Origin: Pelagibacterales bacterium SAG-MED15
Lineage (GTDB): Bacteria > Pseudomonadota > Alphaproteobacteria > Pelagibacterales > Pelagibacteraceae
Length of the DNA stretch: 64,000 nucleotides
Assembly: GCA_014654065.1 (NCBI GenBank)
Contig: JACWDM010000002.1
Coordinates: 1 to 64,000, forward strand
Direction of reading: 5' to 3'
This document shows positions 33,803 through 42,365 of this stretch, piece by piece. The translations under genes and the position numbers were made by a program. Below the pieces are notes generated by a model. That model was not told where the DNA came from. It searched no databases and was given only the letters and a program-made list of their open reading frames with translations. Position 1 is the first letter of the stretch; each line of letters starts with the position of its first letter.

Positions 33803-34796
33803 TATTATGATCTGAATATGCTCTTACAATCTTGGAAACTAATGGATGTCTAACTACGTCAGTGTGATCAAAATCCACAACTGATATTTCTTTTAAATTT
33901 TTTAAAAGTTTTTTAGATCTATCTAATCCTGATAAAGATTTATTTGGTAAATCTATTTGGGATGGATCTCCATTAATTACTATTTTTGAGTTCTCTCCTA
34001 TACGTGTAAGAAACATTTTAATTTGTGTGTCAGTAGCATTTTGAGCTTCATCCAATATTGCAAATGAGTTTTTCAAAGTCCTTCCTCTCATAAAAGCTAA
34101 TGGTGCAATTTCTATATCCCCAATTTCGATTTTTTTTTGTATTTTTTCATAATCAAGCAAGTCATATAAAGAATCATATAATGGTCGTAAATATGGATCT
34201 ACTTTTTCTCTCATATCTCCTGGCAAAAAACCGAGTCTTTCTCCAGCTTCTACAGCTGGTCTAGAAAGAATTATTCTTTCAATTTTCTTTTCAAGCAACA
34301 TAGTTAGGGCTACAGCTACTGATAAAAATGTCTTTCCAGTTCCAGCGGGTCCAGCAGAAATTATAATATCACTATTTCTTAAAGCTGATACATATTCTTT
34401 TTGTTTTTCAGATCTTGGTATTACTGATTTTTTTGGTGTCTTGATTATATATTCAATTTTTTTGTTTAAACTATTGTTCTCGGCAATCATAAATTTATTT
34501 ACTGATGATACTATATCCTTTTTTTCTATTGAACCATTTATTATAAATTGATCACACAAGAATTGAATAGCATTTTTTATAATTTGATTTTTTTTGTTAT
34601 CACTTTTAATTATTATCGAATTTCCTCTAAAATATAGACTGGTATTAGTAAGATTTTCGAGTTCTTTAAGATTTTTGTTAAACTCGCCTACAACCCCCAT
34701 TAATAAATCGTTATTGGGAAAAATAATACTTATTGAATTATTTTCAGAATACACAAATTTAAGATCGGTATTTATTTTATTTTGTAAATTGCTCAA
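33795..34796 (-). CDS. phoH: PhoH-family ATPase
   Basis: SAGPAGTGKTFLSVA, LSRPAVEAGERLGFLPGD, DEAQNATDTQ. Confidence 0.96.
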   Translation of the reverse strand: MSNLQNKINTDLKFVYSENNSISIIFPNNDLLMGVVGEFNKNLKELENLTNTSLYFRGNSIIIKSDNKKNQIIKNAIQFLCDQFIINGSIEKKDIVSSVNKFMIAENNSLNKKIEYIIKTPKKSVIPRSEKQKEYVSALRNSDIIISAGPAGTGKTFLSVAVALTMLLEKKIERIILSRPAVEAGERLGFLPGDMREKVDPYLRPLYDSLYDLLDYEKIQKKIEIGDIEIAPLAFMRGRTLKNSFAILDEAQNATDTQIKMFLTRIGENSKIVINGDPSQIDLPNKSLSGLDRSKKLLKNLKEISVVDFDHTDVVRHPLVSKIVRAYSDHNND

Positions 34797-34798
34797 TT

Positions 34799-36139
34799 CT
34801 ATGCTGCCTCAATTTTATTATTATCAACTTCACCAAATAAACTATTTTGATTACTGCTAATTATCTTAACTGGTAACACTTTTCCAATTAAACTTTTGTT
34901 ACCTTTTAATATTACTGATGTCATATATTCATTTCTTCCAAATAAATTTTTTTTATCTTTCATCTCATTTTCAATCAAAACATCAATATTTCTATTCTCA
35001 AAACTTTTATTTTTAAGTTTTTGATTATTAAATAATGCAGCTTGAATAATTTTCAATCTTTCTTTTGAAACTTGTTCGTCTACTAAATTGTAGTTTGAAG
35101 CTACCGTACCAGGTCTAGGACTAAATATAAAAGAGTATGAATTCAAAAATTTTAATTTTTTTATTAAATATAAAGTTGCTTCAAAATCCTCTTCATTTTC
35201 ACCAGGATATCCTATTAAGAAATCACTTGAAAATTCAATATTCATATTTATTTTTTTTAGTTTTTCGTAAGTTACTATATAATCTTCTACTTTATGCTTT
35301 CTATTCATAAGTTTTAAAATTTTATTAGATCCAGATTGAATTGGTAAATGAATAAATGGCATTAATTTTTTTGAATTGGCATAACACTCGATTAAATCAT
35401 CACTCATGTCCCTTGGATGTGAAGTTATATATCTTATTCTCTTTAATTCATTAATTTTTTCTAAAGACATAATCAAATCTGATAGCTTATATTGCTTTCC
35501 ATTTTCATTACTGCAATACGCGTTTACATTTTGACCTAGTAAGATTATTTCTTTAGATCCTTTTTTTACCGATTCTTCTGCTTCACTAATGATTTGATAT
35601 AATGGTCTTGAAAATTCTGGGCCCCTTGTATATGGAACCACACAAAAATGACAAAACTTATCACACCCTTCTTGAATTGTAATATAAGACGAAACTTTAT
35701 TTATTTTATTTTTTATTTTACTTAAGTACTCAAATTTAGTTATTGATTCAAAGTCGGTTATTTCCTCCCTTACTTTATTTTTTTCAAAATTTTTAATAGT
35801 ATTATTTAGTTTATGATAAGACTGAGGACCTATTACAAAATCAATATATGGTTCCCTTTTTAACATTTCAGTATTTTCAGCTTGCGCTACACACCCGGCA
35901 ACTATTATGAGTGGTTTATCTTTCTGAATAAATCTTTCCTTAACTCTCCCAATCTCATGATAAACTTTCTCTTTTGCTTTATCTCTAATATGGCAAGTAT
36001 TTAAAATAAAACAATTACTCTCATCAAGGGATTTAGTTTCTATAAATCCAATTTTTTTAACGATATCTAATATTCTATTTGAATCGTATTGGTTCATTTG
36101 ACAACCAAAAGTTTTAATAAATACTTTTTTTGCCATCAA
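34799..36139 (-). CDS. miaB: tRNA-2-methylthio-N6-dimethylallyladenosine synthase
   Basis: TFGCQMNQYDS, IQEGCDKFCHFCVVPYTRG radical-SAM motif, C-terminal TRAM. Confidence 0.97.
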   Translation of the reverse strand: MMAKKVFIKTFGCQMNQYDSNRILDIVKKIGFIETKSLDESNCFILNTCHIRDKAKEKVYHEIGRVKERFIQKDKPLIIVAGCVAQAENTEMLKREPYIDFVIGPQSYHKLNNTIKNFEKNKVREEITDFESITKFEYLSKIKNKINKVSSYITIQEGCDKFCHFCVVPYTRGPEFSRPLYQIISEAEESVKKGSKEIILLGQNVNAYCSNENGKQYKLSDLIMSLEKINELKRIRYITSHPRDMSDDLIECYANSKKLMPFIHLPIQSGSNKILKLMNRKHKVEDYIVTYEKLKKINMNIEFSSDFLIGYPGENEEDFEATLYLIKKLKFLNSYSFIFSPRPGTVASNYNLVDEQVSKERLKIIQAALFNNQKLKNKSFENRNIDVLIENEMKDKKNLFGRNEYMTSVILKGNKSLIGKVLPVKIISSNQNSLFGEVDNNKIEAA

Positions 36140-36568
36140 TTAACTTTTTTTTTTAACTCCGTAAAGTTCGAGCTTATGATCAACTAAGTCATAACCATAT
36201 TTTTCAGCAACCTTTTTTTGAAGCTCTTCAATATCATTATCAAAAAATTCAATAATTTCTCCCGTTTTTACATCAATTAAATGATCATGATGACTTTCTC
36301 TCATTTCTTCATATCTTGCCTTTCCGCCTTTAAAATCATGCTTTGCTAAAATTCCAGCTTCCTCAAATAGCTTTACAGTTCTATATACGGTTGCAATACT
36401 AATCTTTGGATCTATTTTTGAAACTCTACTATAAAGTTCATCAACATCTGGATGATCAGATTCTCCATAAGTAATCTTTGAGTCGGAAATTACCCTAGCA
36501 ATTATTTTTCTTTGCTCTGTAAGTTTAACGCCTTTATCTAAACATCTTTTTTCAATTGTTTCTGACAT
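36140..36568 (-). CDS. fur: Ferric uptake regulator family protein
   Basis: KLTEQRKIIARVI, ISIATVYRTVKLFEEAGIL, ESHHDHLIDVKTGEIIEF. Confidence 0.92.
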   Translation of the reverse strand: MSETIEKRCLDKGVKLTEQRKIIARVISDSKITYGESDHPDVDELYSRVSKIDPKISIATVYRTVKLFEEAGILAKHDFKGGKARYEEMRESHHDHLIDVKTGEIIEFFDNDIEELQKKVAEKYGYDLVDHKLELYGVKKKS

Positions 36569-36582
36569 ATCTTATTTTAACT

Positions 36583-36993
36583 CTAATAGAGTGGATTAAT
36601 CAAATTTTTTTTAATTTTATATTTTTTACATAATTTTGGCAATTCCTTCCAATTGTTTACTTTTTTTTTGGTTTCTTTTGAAAAATCTGAAAAACTAAAA
36701 CAAAAATAATCAATTTTTTTCACTAAATGAATACCTTTTACGATAGATAAGGAATTTCTTATACCAGCAAAACTTCCAGGGCCTCTATTGACATATATTT
36801 CATTTAATTGACTTAGTGGAATTTTATTTTTCTTTAAAAAATTATTAATTAAAATTGTTATTTTGTCAAAATTACTTTTACTATTATCATGACTACTAGT
36901 ATAAATAGATTCATCATTAATTATGATTAATAGAATACTTTCACCAGTAGCATCAATTATAAATCTTTTCATATTTTTTATACTTTTTAGCAA
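36583..36993 (-). CDS. tsaB: Short TsaB-like tRNA t6A biosynthesis protein (start perhaps 36972)
   Basis: IYVNRGPGSFAGIRNSLSIVKGI; C-terminal NPLY similar to TsaB P-[LV]-Y ending; only about 130 aa. Confidence 0.8.
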   Translation of the reverse strand: MLKSIKNMKRFIIDATGESILLIIINDESIYTSSHDNSKSNFDKITILINNFLKKNKIPLSQLNEIYVNRGPGSFAGIRNSLSIVKGIHLVKKIDYFCFSFSDFSKETKKKVNNWKELPKLCKKYKIKKNLINPLY

Positions 36994-37972
36994 CTCTATT
37001 GCAGAGGAAAATAATAGTAAATATTATTCTAATGAATCAGGGGTACTTTCTTTAATGTATCATAGATTTAATGAAAATAAATATCCTTCAACAAATATTA
37101 AGATGGATATATTTGAGAAGCATATTCAAGTAATTAAAGATAAAAATTATCAATTTGAAAACCCAGAGGAATTTAAAAAAAAATTTAATTTCCCAAAAGA
37201 CGAAAAAAAAATATTAATTACTATAGATGATGCATTTTTATCATTCTATGAAAATGCATGGCCATTTTTAAAAAAAAATAAAATCCCTTTTATATTATTT
37301 GTTTCTACTGAGCCTGTGGGTAAAAAAGGATATATGACGTGGGATCAGATAAAAGAGGTAGAAAAAGAAAAATTTGCTTACATTGGCAATCATTCTCACT
37401 CTCATGAATATTTAATAAATTTGAGTTTTAGTGAGTTTAAAAATGATATTAATAAATCTATAAATATATTTAAAAGTCAACTTGGGTATAATCCTGTTTT
37501 TTACTCACATCCTTTTGGAGAATATAGCCAGAAGCAAATTAAATTTTTAAGAGAAAATTTTGAATTTGCATTTGGTCAGCATTCTGGTGTAATTGACGTA
37601 AATAAAGATAAATATCAATTACCAAGATTTCCAATCAATGAAAAATATGGTGACTTAGATAGATTTAAATTCTTAATTGACTTATCACCTCTTCAATTTA
37701 AAAAAATAAATCCTGTGGATATGTACTTAATAGAAAATAATCCACCAAACTTGATAGTTGAATTTTTTGAAGATCAAAAAAATATTCGAAGTATAAATTG
37801 TTTCTCAGATGAAGGTAATAAATGGGAAAAATCTAATGTAGTTTTTAAAAATCAAAAACTTCAAATTATTTTTAGAGATAAATTTTTATTTAGAAGGGGA
37901 AGAGTTAATTGCTCTTTGAATGATGATGGATGGAGATGGTTTGGAATTCAGTTTACGGTGAAAACTGACTAA
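36923..37972 (+). CDS. Exported polysaccharide deacetylase family protein
   Basis: LMYHRF, ILITIDDAFLSFYENAWPFLKK, GNHSHSH, YSHPFGEYS NodB-like motifs. Confidence 0.88.
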   Translation: MINRILSPVASIINLFIFFILFSNSIAEENNSKYYSNESGVLSLMYHRFNENKYPSTNIKMDIFEKHIQVIKDKNYQFENPEEFKKKFNFPKDEKKILITIDDAFLSFYENAWPFLKKNKIPFILFVSTEPVGKKGYMTWDQIKEVEKEKFAYIGNHSHSHEYLINLSFSEFKNDINKSINIFKSQLGYNPVFYSHPFGEYSQKQIKFLRENFEFAFGQHSGVIDVNKDKYQLPRFPINEKYGDLDRFKFLIDLSPLQFKKINPVDMYLIENNPPNLIVEFFEDQKNIRSINCFSDEGNKWEKSNVVFKNQKLQIIFRDKFLFRRGRVNCSLNDDGWRWFGIQFTVKTD

Positions 37973-39186
37973 ATTAAGTTTTTAAATTTAATACTAGATG
38001 GTAATAATTTTACTTTATCAAAGTCTTGTAATGAATTTTGTTCTATAATTTTTTTTATTATTTTTGTATATTCTTCACCAGTTGCTGCGTATTTATTTAA
38101 AAAATCAGCAAGTATCAAACTATCTAGTTCTTCCTCCCTATCTCTCATCATGGCTCTTGATAATCTAAATTTCCTATAGCTATTATGAGTATTTAAGTTT
38201 CTTTGATAAGCTCTCACTGATGCTTTTAAAACTTTGAATTTCATGACTTTGTGTGATCCGTCATTAGAGTCTGCTCCTGCTGGTTTTATTCCTTCTCCAG
38301 AATAAGTCCATTGTCCAAATAAAGCATTTCCCTCAATTGCAAACCTTGATGTTCCCCAGCCTGTTTCTTTCGCAGCTTGAGCTAAAGCTAATGACACTGG
38401 AATTTCATCCATTCTAATTTTCAAAGTTGATAAATCTTTTTTTATTACGCCATACTGTTTAAATTTTGAATTAAGCCATTTAACTTCAGAATTAGAATTA
38501 TTATTTTTATTTAGTATACTAAACAGCTTAATTCTATCAAATTTAATTCTATTATTTTCCTCTAAAATCAAAGGTAAAATTATTTCTAAAAATAATTTTT
38601 TTTTTTCTTTTGTGCTTTCTATCTCTCTTATTTCATTTGGCAAAAGAGATAGTTTAATTGGCTTTACAAGCTTTGTTTTCCTTATCTTATCAAGATCATA
38701 TTTTGTATCTCTAAATAGTTCTTTAACAGTTGATGCACTTAATCTCACTGTATCATTGGGAATCTCATCAAAAGAAAAAATATCTTGAAAAAGATTCTTT
38801 GTATCTAATTGTGTATCTAAGTCCTCATCTAGTGACTTTCCATCAAGCACTTTTTGAAAATTTGATTTTGAATTATTTTCTACAGTTTTTTTATTTAAAT
38901 TTATATCTTCTTTTATATTAATTGATAAAGGTAATAGATAGGATATCAAAACTAGCAGACAGCTGGAAGCAATAGTATAATAAAAACTTTTTAACTCATT
39001 GAAATTAAGAAAGTTTTTTTTTTTATTTAAAACAAAACCTCTTTCACTAATAATTTTTTTGATTGATTTAAAACTAATTTTTTGCTCTTTAATATTAAAT
39101 AAGCTCTTCTTTTTTTTTAATACAAAACCTTTTTCATTAATAATTTTTTTTATTTGTTTCAGATTTATATTTGGGTTTTTAAACAT
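37969..39186 (-). CDS. Bax-like glucosaminidase-domain protein with duplicated N-terminus
   Basis: VSLALAQAAKETGWGTSRFAIEGNALFGQWTYS; one TM; N-terminal tandem repeat. Confidence 0.85.
   Translation of the reverse strand: MFKNPNINLKQIKKIINEKGFVLKKKKSLFNIKEQKISFKSIKKIISERGFVLNKKKNFLNFNELKSFYYTIASSCLLVLISYLLPLSINIKEDINLNKKTVENNSKSNFQKVLDGKSLDEDLDTQLDTKNLFQDIFSFDEIPNDTVRLSASTVKELFRDTKYDLDKIRKTKLVKPIKLSLLPNEIREIESTKEKKKLFLEIILPLILEENNRIKFDRIKLFSILNKNNNSNSEVKWLNSKFKQYGVIKKDLSTLKIRMDEIPVSLALAQAAKETGWGTSRFAIEGNALFGQWTYSGEGIKPAGADSNDGSHKVMKFKVLKASVRAYQRNLNTHNSYRKFRLSRAMMRDREEELDSLILADFLNKYAATGEEYTKIIKKIIEQNSLQDFDKVKLLPSSIKFKNLI
38989..39162. repeat. Degenerate direct tandem repeat, period about 90 bp, in Bax-like CDS
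   Basis: LKQIKKIINEKGFVLKKKKSLFNIKEQK versus FKSIKKIISERGFVLNKKKNFLNFNELK; matching DNA acaaaacctctttcactaataattttttt / acaaaacctttttcattaataattttttt. Confidence 0.85.
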
Positions 39187-39194
39187 TTTTAAAA

Positions 39195-39737
39195 TTAAAC
39201 AGCTGTAACTTCTTTAACATCTGGAATATAGTGCGTCAAAAGATTTTGCACGCCTTGTTTAAGAGTTATAATAGAACTCGGACATCCAGCACAACTTCCT
39301 CTAAGTTGAACTTTAACAACCCCCTCTTTAAATTCTACAAATTTTATATCACCTCCATCTCTTGCCACTGCAGGTTTAATTTTTGTCTCTAGGATTTTTA
39401 TAATTTGTTTTTCAATTTCTTGATAATTTTCAACATTTTCTCTTTGAGGTTTTTCGTCTAAAATAATTTCTTTTCCATTAGCATAATATTCGTTTAACAA
39501 TGATAATATAATATGCTTAATGTCTTCCCAATTAATATTCTCTTCCTTATTTACAGACAAGAAATCCTCATCTAAAAAAATACTTTCAACCCCATTAATT
39601 GATAAAATATTATTTAATAAAATATTGCTTATTTCATCTTTTTTTTGAATCTCTAAAGAGCCAATACTTGACACTTTTTTTCCAGGTATAAATTTTAATG
39701 AGTTTGGGTTTGGGGTTGCTTGAGTTTGAATGAACAT
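39195..39737 (-). CDS. NifU/Nfu-type Fe-S scaffold protein
   Basis: N-terminal Nfu_N (QATPNPNSLKFIPG) and LRGSCAGCPSSIITLKQGVQNLL. Confidence 0.95.
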   Translation of the reverse strand: MFIQTQATPNPNSLKFIPGKKVSSIGSLEIQKKDEISNILLNNILSINGVESIFLDEDFLSVNKEENINWEDIKHIILSLLNEYYANGKEIILDEKPQRENVENYQEIEKQIIKILETKIKPAVARDGGDIKFVEFKEGVVKVQLRGSCAGCPSSIITLKQGVQNLLTHYIPDVKEVTAV

Positions 39738-39780
39738 ATTATATATATAAGTACAATTTTATAAAATTAAATAACTAAAT

Positions 39781-40782
39781 TTAAAAACCTACAATTTTTT
39801 TAAGCTCTTCAACTTTTAATTTTGCTATTTTTTCTGCCTTTTTTGATCCAGATTTTAAAATATCATCTATAAATTTAGGATCTTGTTCTAGCCTTCTTAT
39901 TTCATCTGATATAGGAGAAATTTTCTCAACTATAATTTCCGCTAGTTTGCTTTTGAAATCCGAAAAATTTTTTCCACTAAAATCATTAATTGTACTTTTT
40001 AAATTTTGATTTGATAAACTAGAATAAATACCTAAAAGATTTTCAATTTCAGGCCTCTCATTAAGTTTATCATCACTAGCTGGCATTGGGTCGTTGTCAG
40101 TTTTTGCTTTTTTAATTTTATTTACTATTTCATCTTTTCCGTCCTTTAAATTAATCCTACTTAAATCTGATGGATCAGATTTACTCATTTTTTTTCTTCC
40201 ATCTTTAAGACTCATTATTCTTGAAAAACTTTTTTGAATCAATGGCTCAGGTACTTTTAAGAAATTTAAAGAGTTAAAATCTGAATTAAATTTTTGAGCA
40301 ATATCCCTTGATAACTCTAAATGTTGTTTTTGATCTTCGCCAACTGGTACATGTGTTGCATCATACAGTAGAATGTCTGCAGCCATTAAAACTGGATAGA
40401 TATAAAGTCCAACACTTGCTTTTTCTTTATCCTTACCTGCTTTCTCTTTAAATTGAGTCATTCTATTTAACCATCCCATTCTAGCAACGCATGCTAAAAT
40501 CCAAGATCCTTCGGCATGAGCTGGGACTAATGACTGATTAAAAATAATACTTTGCTCAGGCTTTATTCCACTTGCCAAGAAAGCTGCTGTTGTTTCTCTA
40601 ATATTTTTTTTTAATTCATTAGGATCTTGTTTAACTGTTATAGCATGTAAATCTACAACACAAAAAATGCACTGATTATCTGTTTCATTTTGTAAGTCAA
40701 CAAAATTTTTTATCGCTCCAATATAATTACCTAAATGAAGATTGCCAGTCGGCTGCACACCTGAAAATATTTTTTTACCCAT
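39781..40782 (-). CDS. trpS: Tryptophanyl-tRNA synthetase
   Basis: [28 protein letters not shown]. Confidence 0.97.
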   Translation of the reverse strand: MGKKIFSGVQPTGNLHLGNYIGAIKNFVDLQNETDNQCIFCVVDLHAITVKQDPNELKKNIRETTAAFLASGIKPEQSIIFNQSLVPAHAEGSWILACVARMGWLNRMTQFKEKAGKDKEKASVGLYIYPVLMAADILLYDATHVPVGEDQKQHLELSRDIAQKFNSDFNSLNFLKVPEPLIQKSFSRIMSLKDGRKKMSKSDPSDLSRINLKDGKDEIVNKIKKAKTDNDPMPASDDKLNERPEIENLLGIYSSLSNQNLKSTINDFSGKNFSDFKSKLAEIIVEKISPISDEIRRLEQDPKFIDDILKSGSKKAEKIAKLKVEELKKIVGF

Positions 40783-40785
40783 AGA

Positions 40786-42315
40786 TTAATACTTTAATTT
40801 AATATCTGACATTTTAAAAGCTTTAGTAATAATAGATAATAAAAAATAAACTATTAATGTTAAAATTACCAATGACACTATAGTTATCAATTTATAGCTA
40901 CTATCATAAATTAGATATTTTCGAGATAGATTTAATAAATAATAAAAAAATAATGATGTAATTATTGATGTGAAAATAATTTTTAAAAATGAGAAAATAA
41001 TTTCTATTCTAAATGTAAAAAAATTTTTATTATTTAAATAGATAAGTAATAGTAATGAGTTGATCCAGGATGATATAGACGTAGCAATAGGTATTATTAT
41101 AAATCCAATTTTATTAAAAAAATATAAACTTATTATAATATTAATTATTACTGAAATGACTGAAAAATAAAATGGAGCCTTGGTATTTTGTCTTGCAAAA
41201 ATAAAGCTTGAAAATACTTTTATAAAGGCAAACGCTGGAAGGCCTAAGGCAAAGTAAAAAAGCGCATTTGCAGAATTTTTAACACTCTGTATATCAAAGG
41301 ATCCATAACCAAAAAGTGAAGATGTAATTTCTTCTGATGCAATTAATAATGCAAAAGTTGCGGGTAAGCTTAGAAATAAGCTAAGTTCTAAAGATTTATT
41401 TTGAATCAAATCTATCTTTTTTTTTTTATTTTCTTTTACATATTTACTTAAGTTCGGTAGTAACACTGTTCCTATGGCTATACCAGCAATCGCTAAGTTA
41501 ATTTGATAAATTCTATCAGCATAGTACAAATATGAAACTGCGCTAGCTTGAAACGATGCAATAATAGTTCCCACCAAAATATTAATTTGTGTTACCCCTG
41601 ATGAAAATATACTTGGTAATAATTTACTAAAAAAAAATTTAACTTTTTTTTCTACTTTTAATTTAAAATCAAAACTTATTGGAATAAAGTTTTTAACGAA
41701 TTTCATTAATATTGCAAATTGAATAAAACCTGAAATCGTTACAGCATAAGCAAGATATTCTACTAAATTGTCATCTAAATATTTTGTTAATAACAAAGTC
41801 AAGATCAGCAATATATTTAAGACTATTGGAGCTGCGGCTGCTAAAGCAAATTTATTATGAGAGTTTAACACTGCAGAAAAAAATGAAGCTAGACTGATAA
41901 AAAATAAAAAAGGGAATGTAATCCTTGTTAAATATATCGTAAGTTCTAATTTATCAGAATTTTCTTTAAAGCCAGGTGCTATTAAAAGTATAAACCATGG
42001 CATAAAAATTTCTATTATTATAATTAAAAAAAATAAACCAATCACCAATAAATTAAAAACCTCATTAGCAAATTTTTTTGATTGTTTCTTGCCTTTTGTT
42101 ATTTCAGCAGAATAACTGGGAACAAACGCAGCATTAAAGGTACCCTCTGAAAATAATCTTCTAAAAGTATTTGGTATTCTAAATGCAACAAAAAATGCAT
42201 CTGCTAAAGGGCCCGATCCTAAGTATATTGCAATTAATAAATCTCTTAAATATCCTAAAATTCTACTAACTAGAGTAAAGAAACCGAATGTACCGGTTGA
42301 CTTAATTAAGTTCAT
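40786..42315 (-). CDS. murJ: Lipid II flippase MurJ/MviN
   Basis: MNLIKSTGTFGFFTLVSRILGYLRDLLIA, DAFFVAFRIPNTFRRLFSEG. Confidence 0.96.
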   Translation of the reverse strand: MNLIKSTGTFGFFTLVSRILGYLRDLLIAIYLGSGPLADAFFVAFRIPNTFRRLFSEGTFNAAFVPSYSAEITKGKKQSKKFANEVFNLLVIGLFFLIIIIEIFMPWFILLIAPGFKENSDKLELTIYLTRITFPFLFFISLASFFSAVLNSHNKFALAAAAPIVLNILLILTLLLTKYLDDNLVEYLAYAVTISGFIQFAILMKFVKNFIPISFDFKLKVEKKVKFFFSKLLPSIFSSGVTQINILVGTIIASFQASAVSYLYYADRIYQINLAIAGIAIGTVLLPNLSKYVKENKKKKIDLIQNKSLELSLFLSLPATFALLIASEEITSSLFGYGSFDIQSVKNSANALFYFALGLPAFAFIKVFSSFIFARQNTKAPFYFSVISVIINIIISLYFFNKIGFIIIPIATSISSWINSLLLLIYLNNKNFFTFRIEIIFSFLKIIFTSIITSLFFYYLLNLSRKYLIYDSSYKLITIVSLVILTLIVYFLLSIITKAFKMSDIKLKY

Positions 42316-42365
42316 AAATCATATTAGTCTTAATTTAGCTCTATTTGTATAACTAATTACATTAA

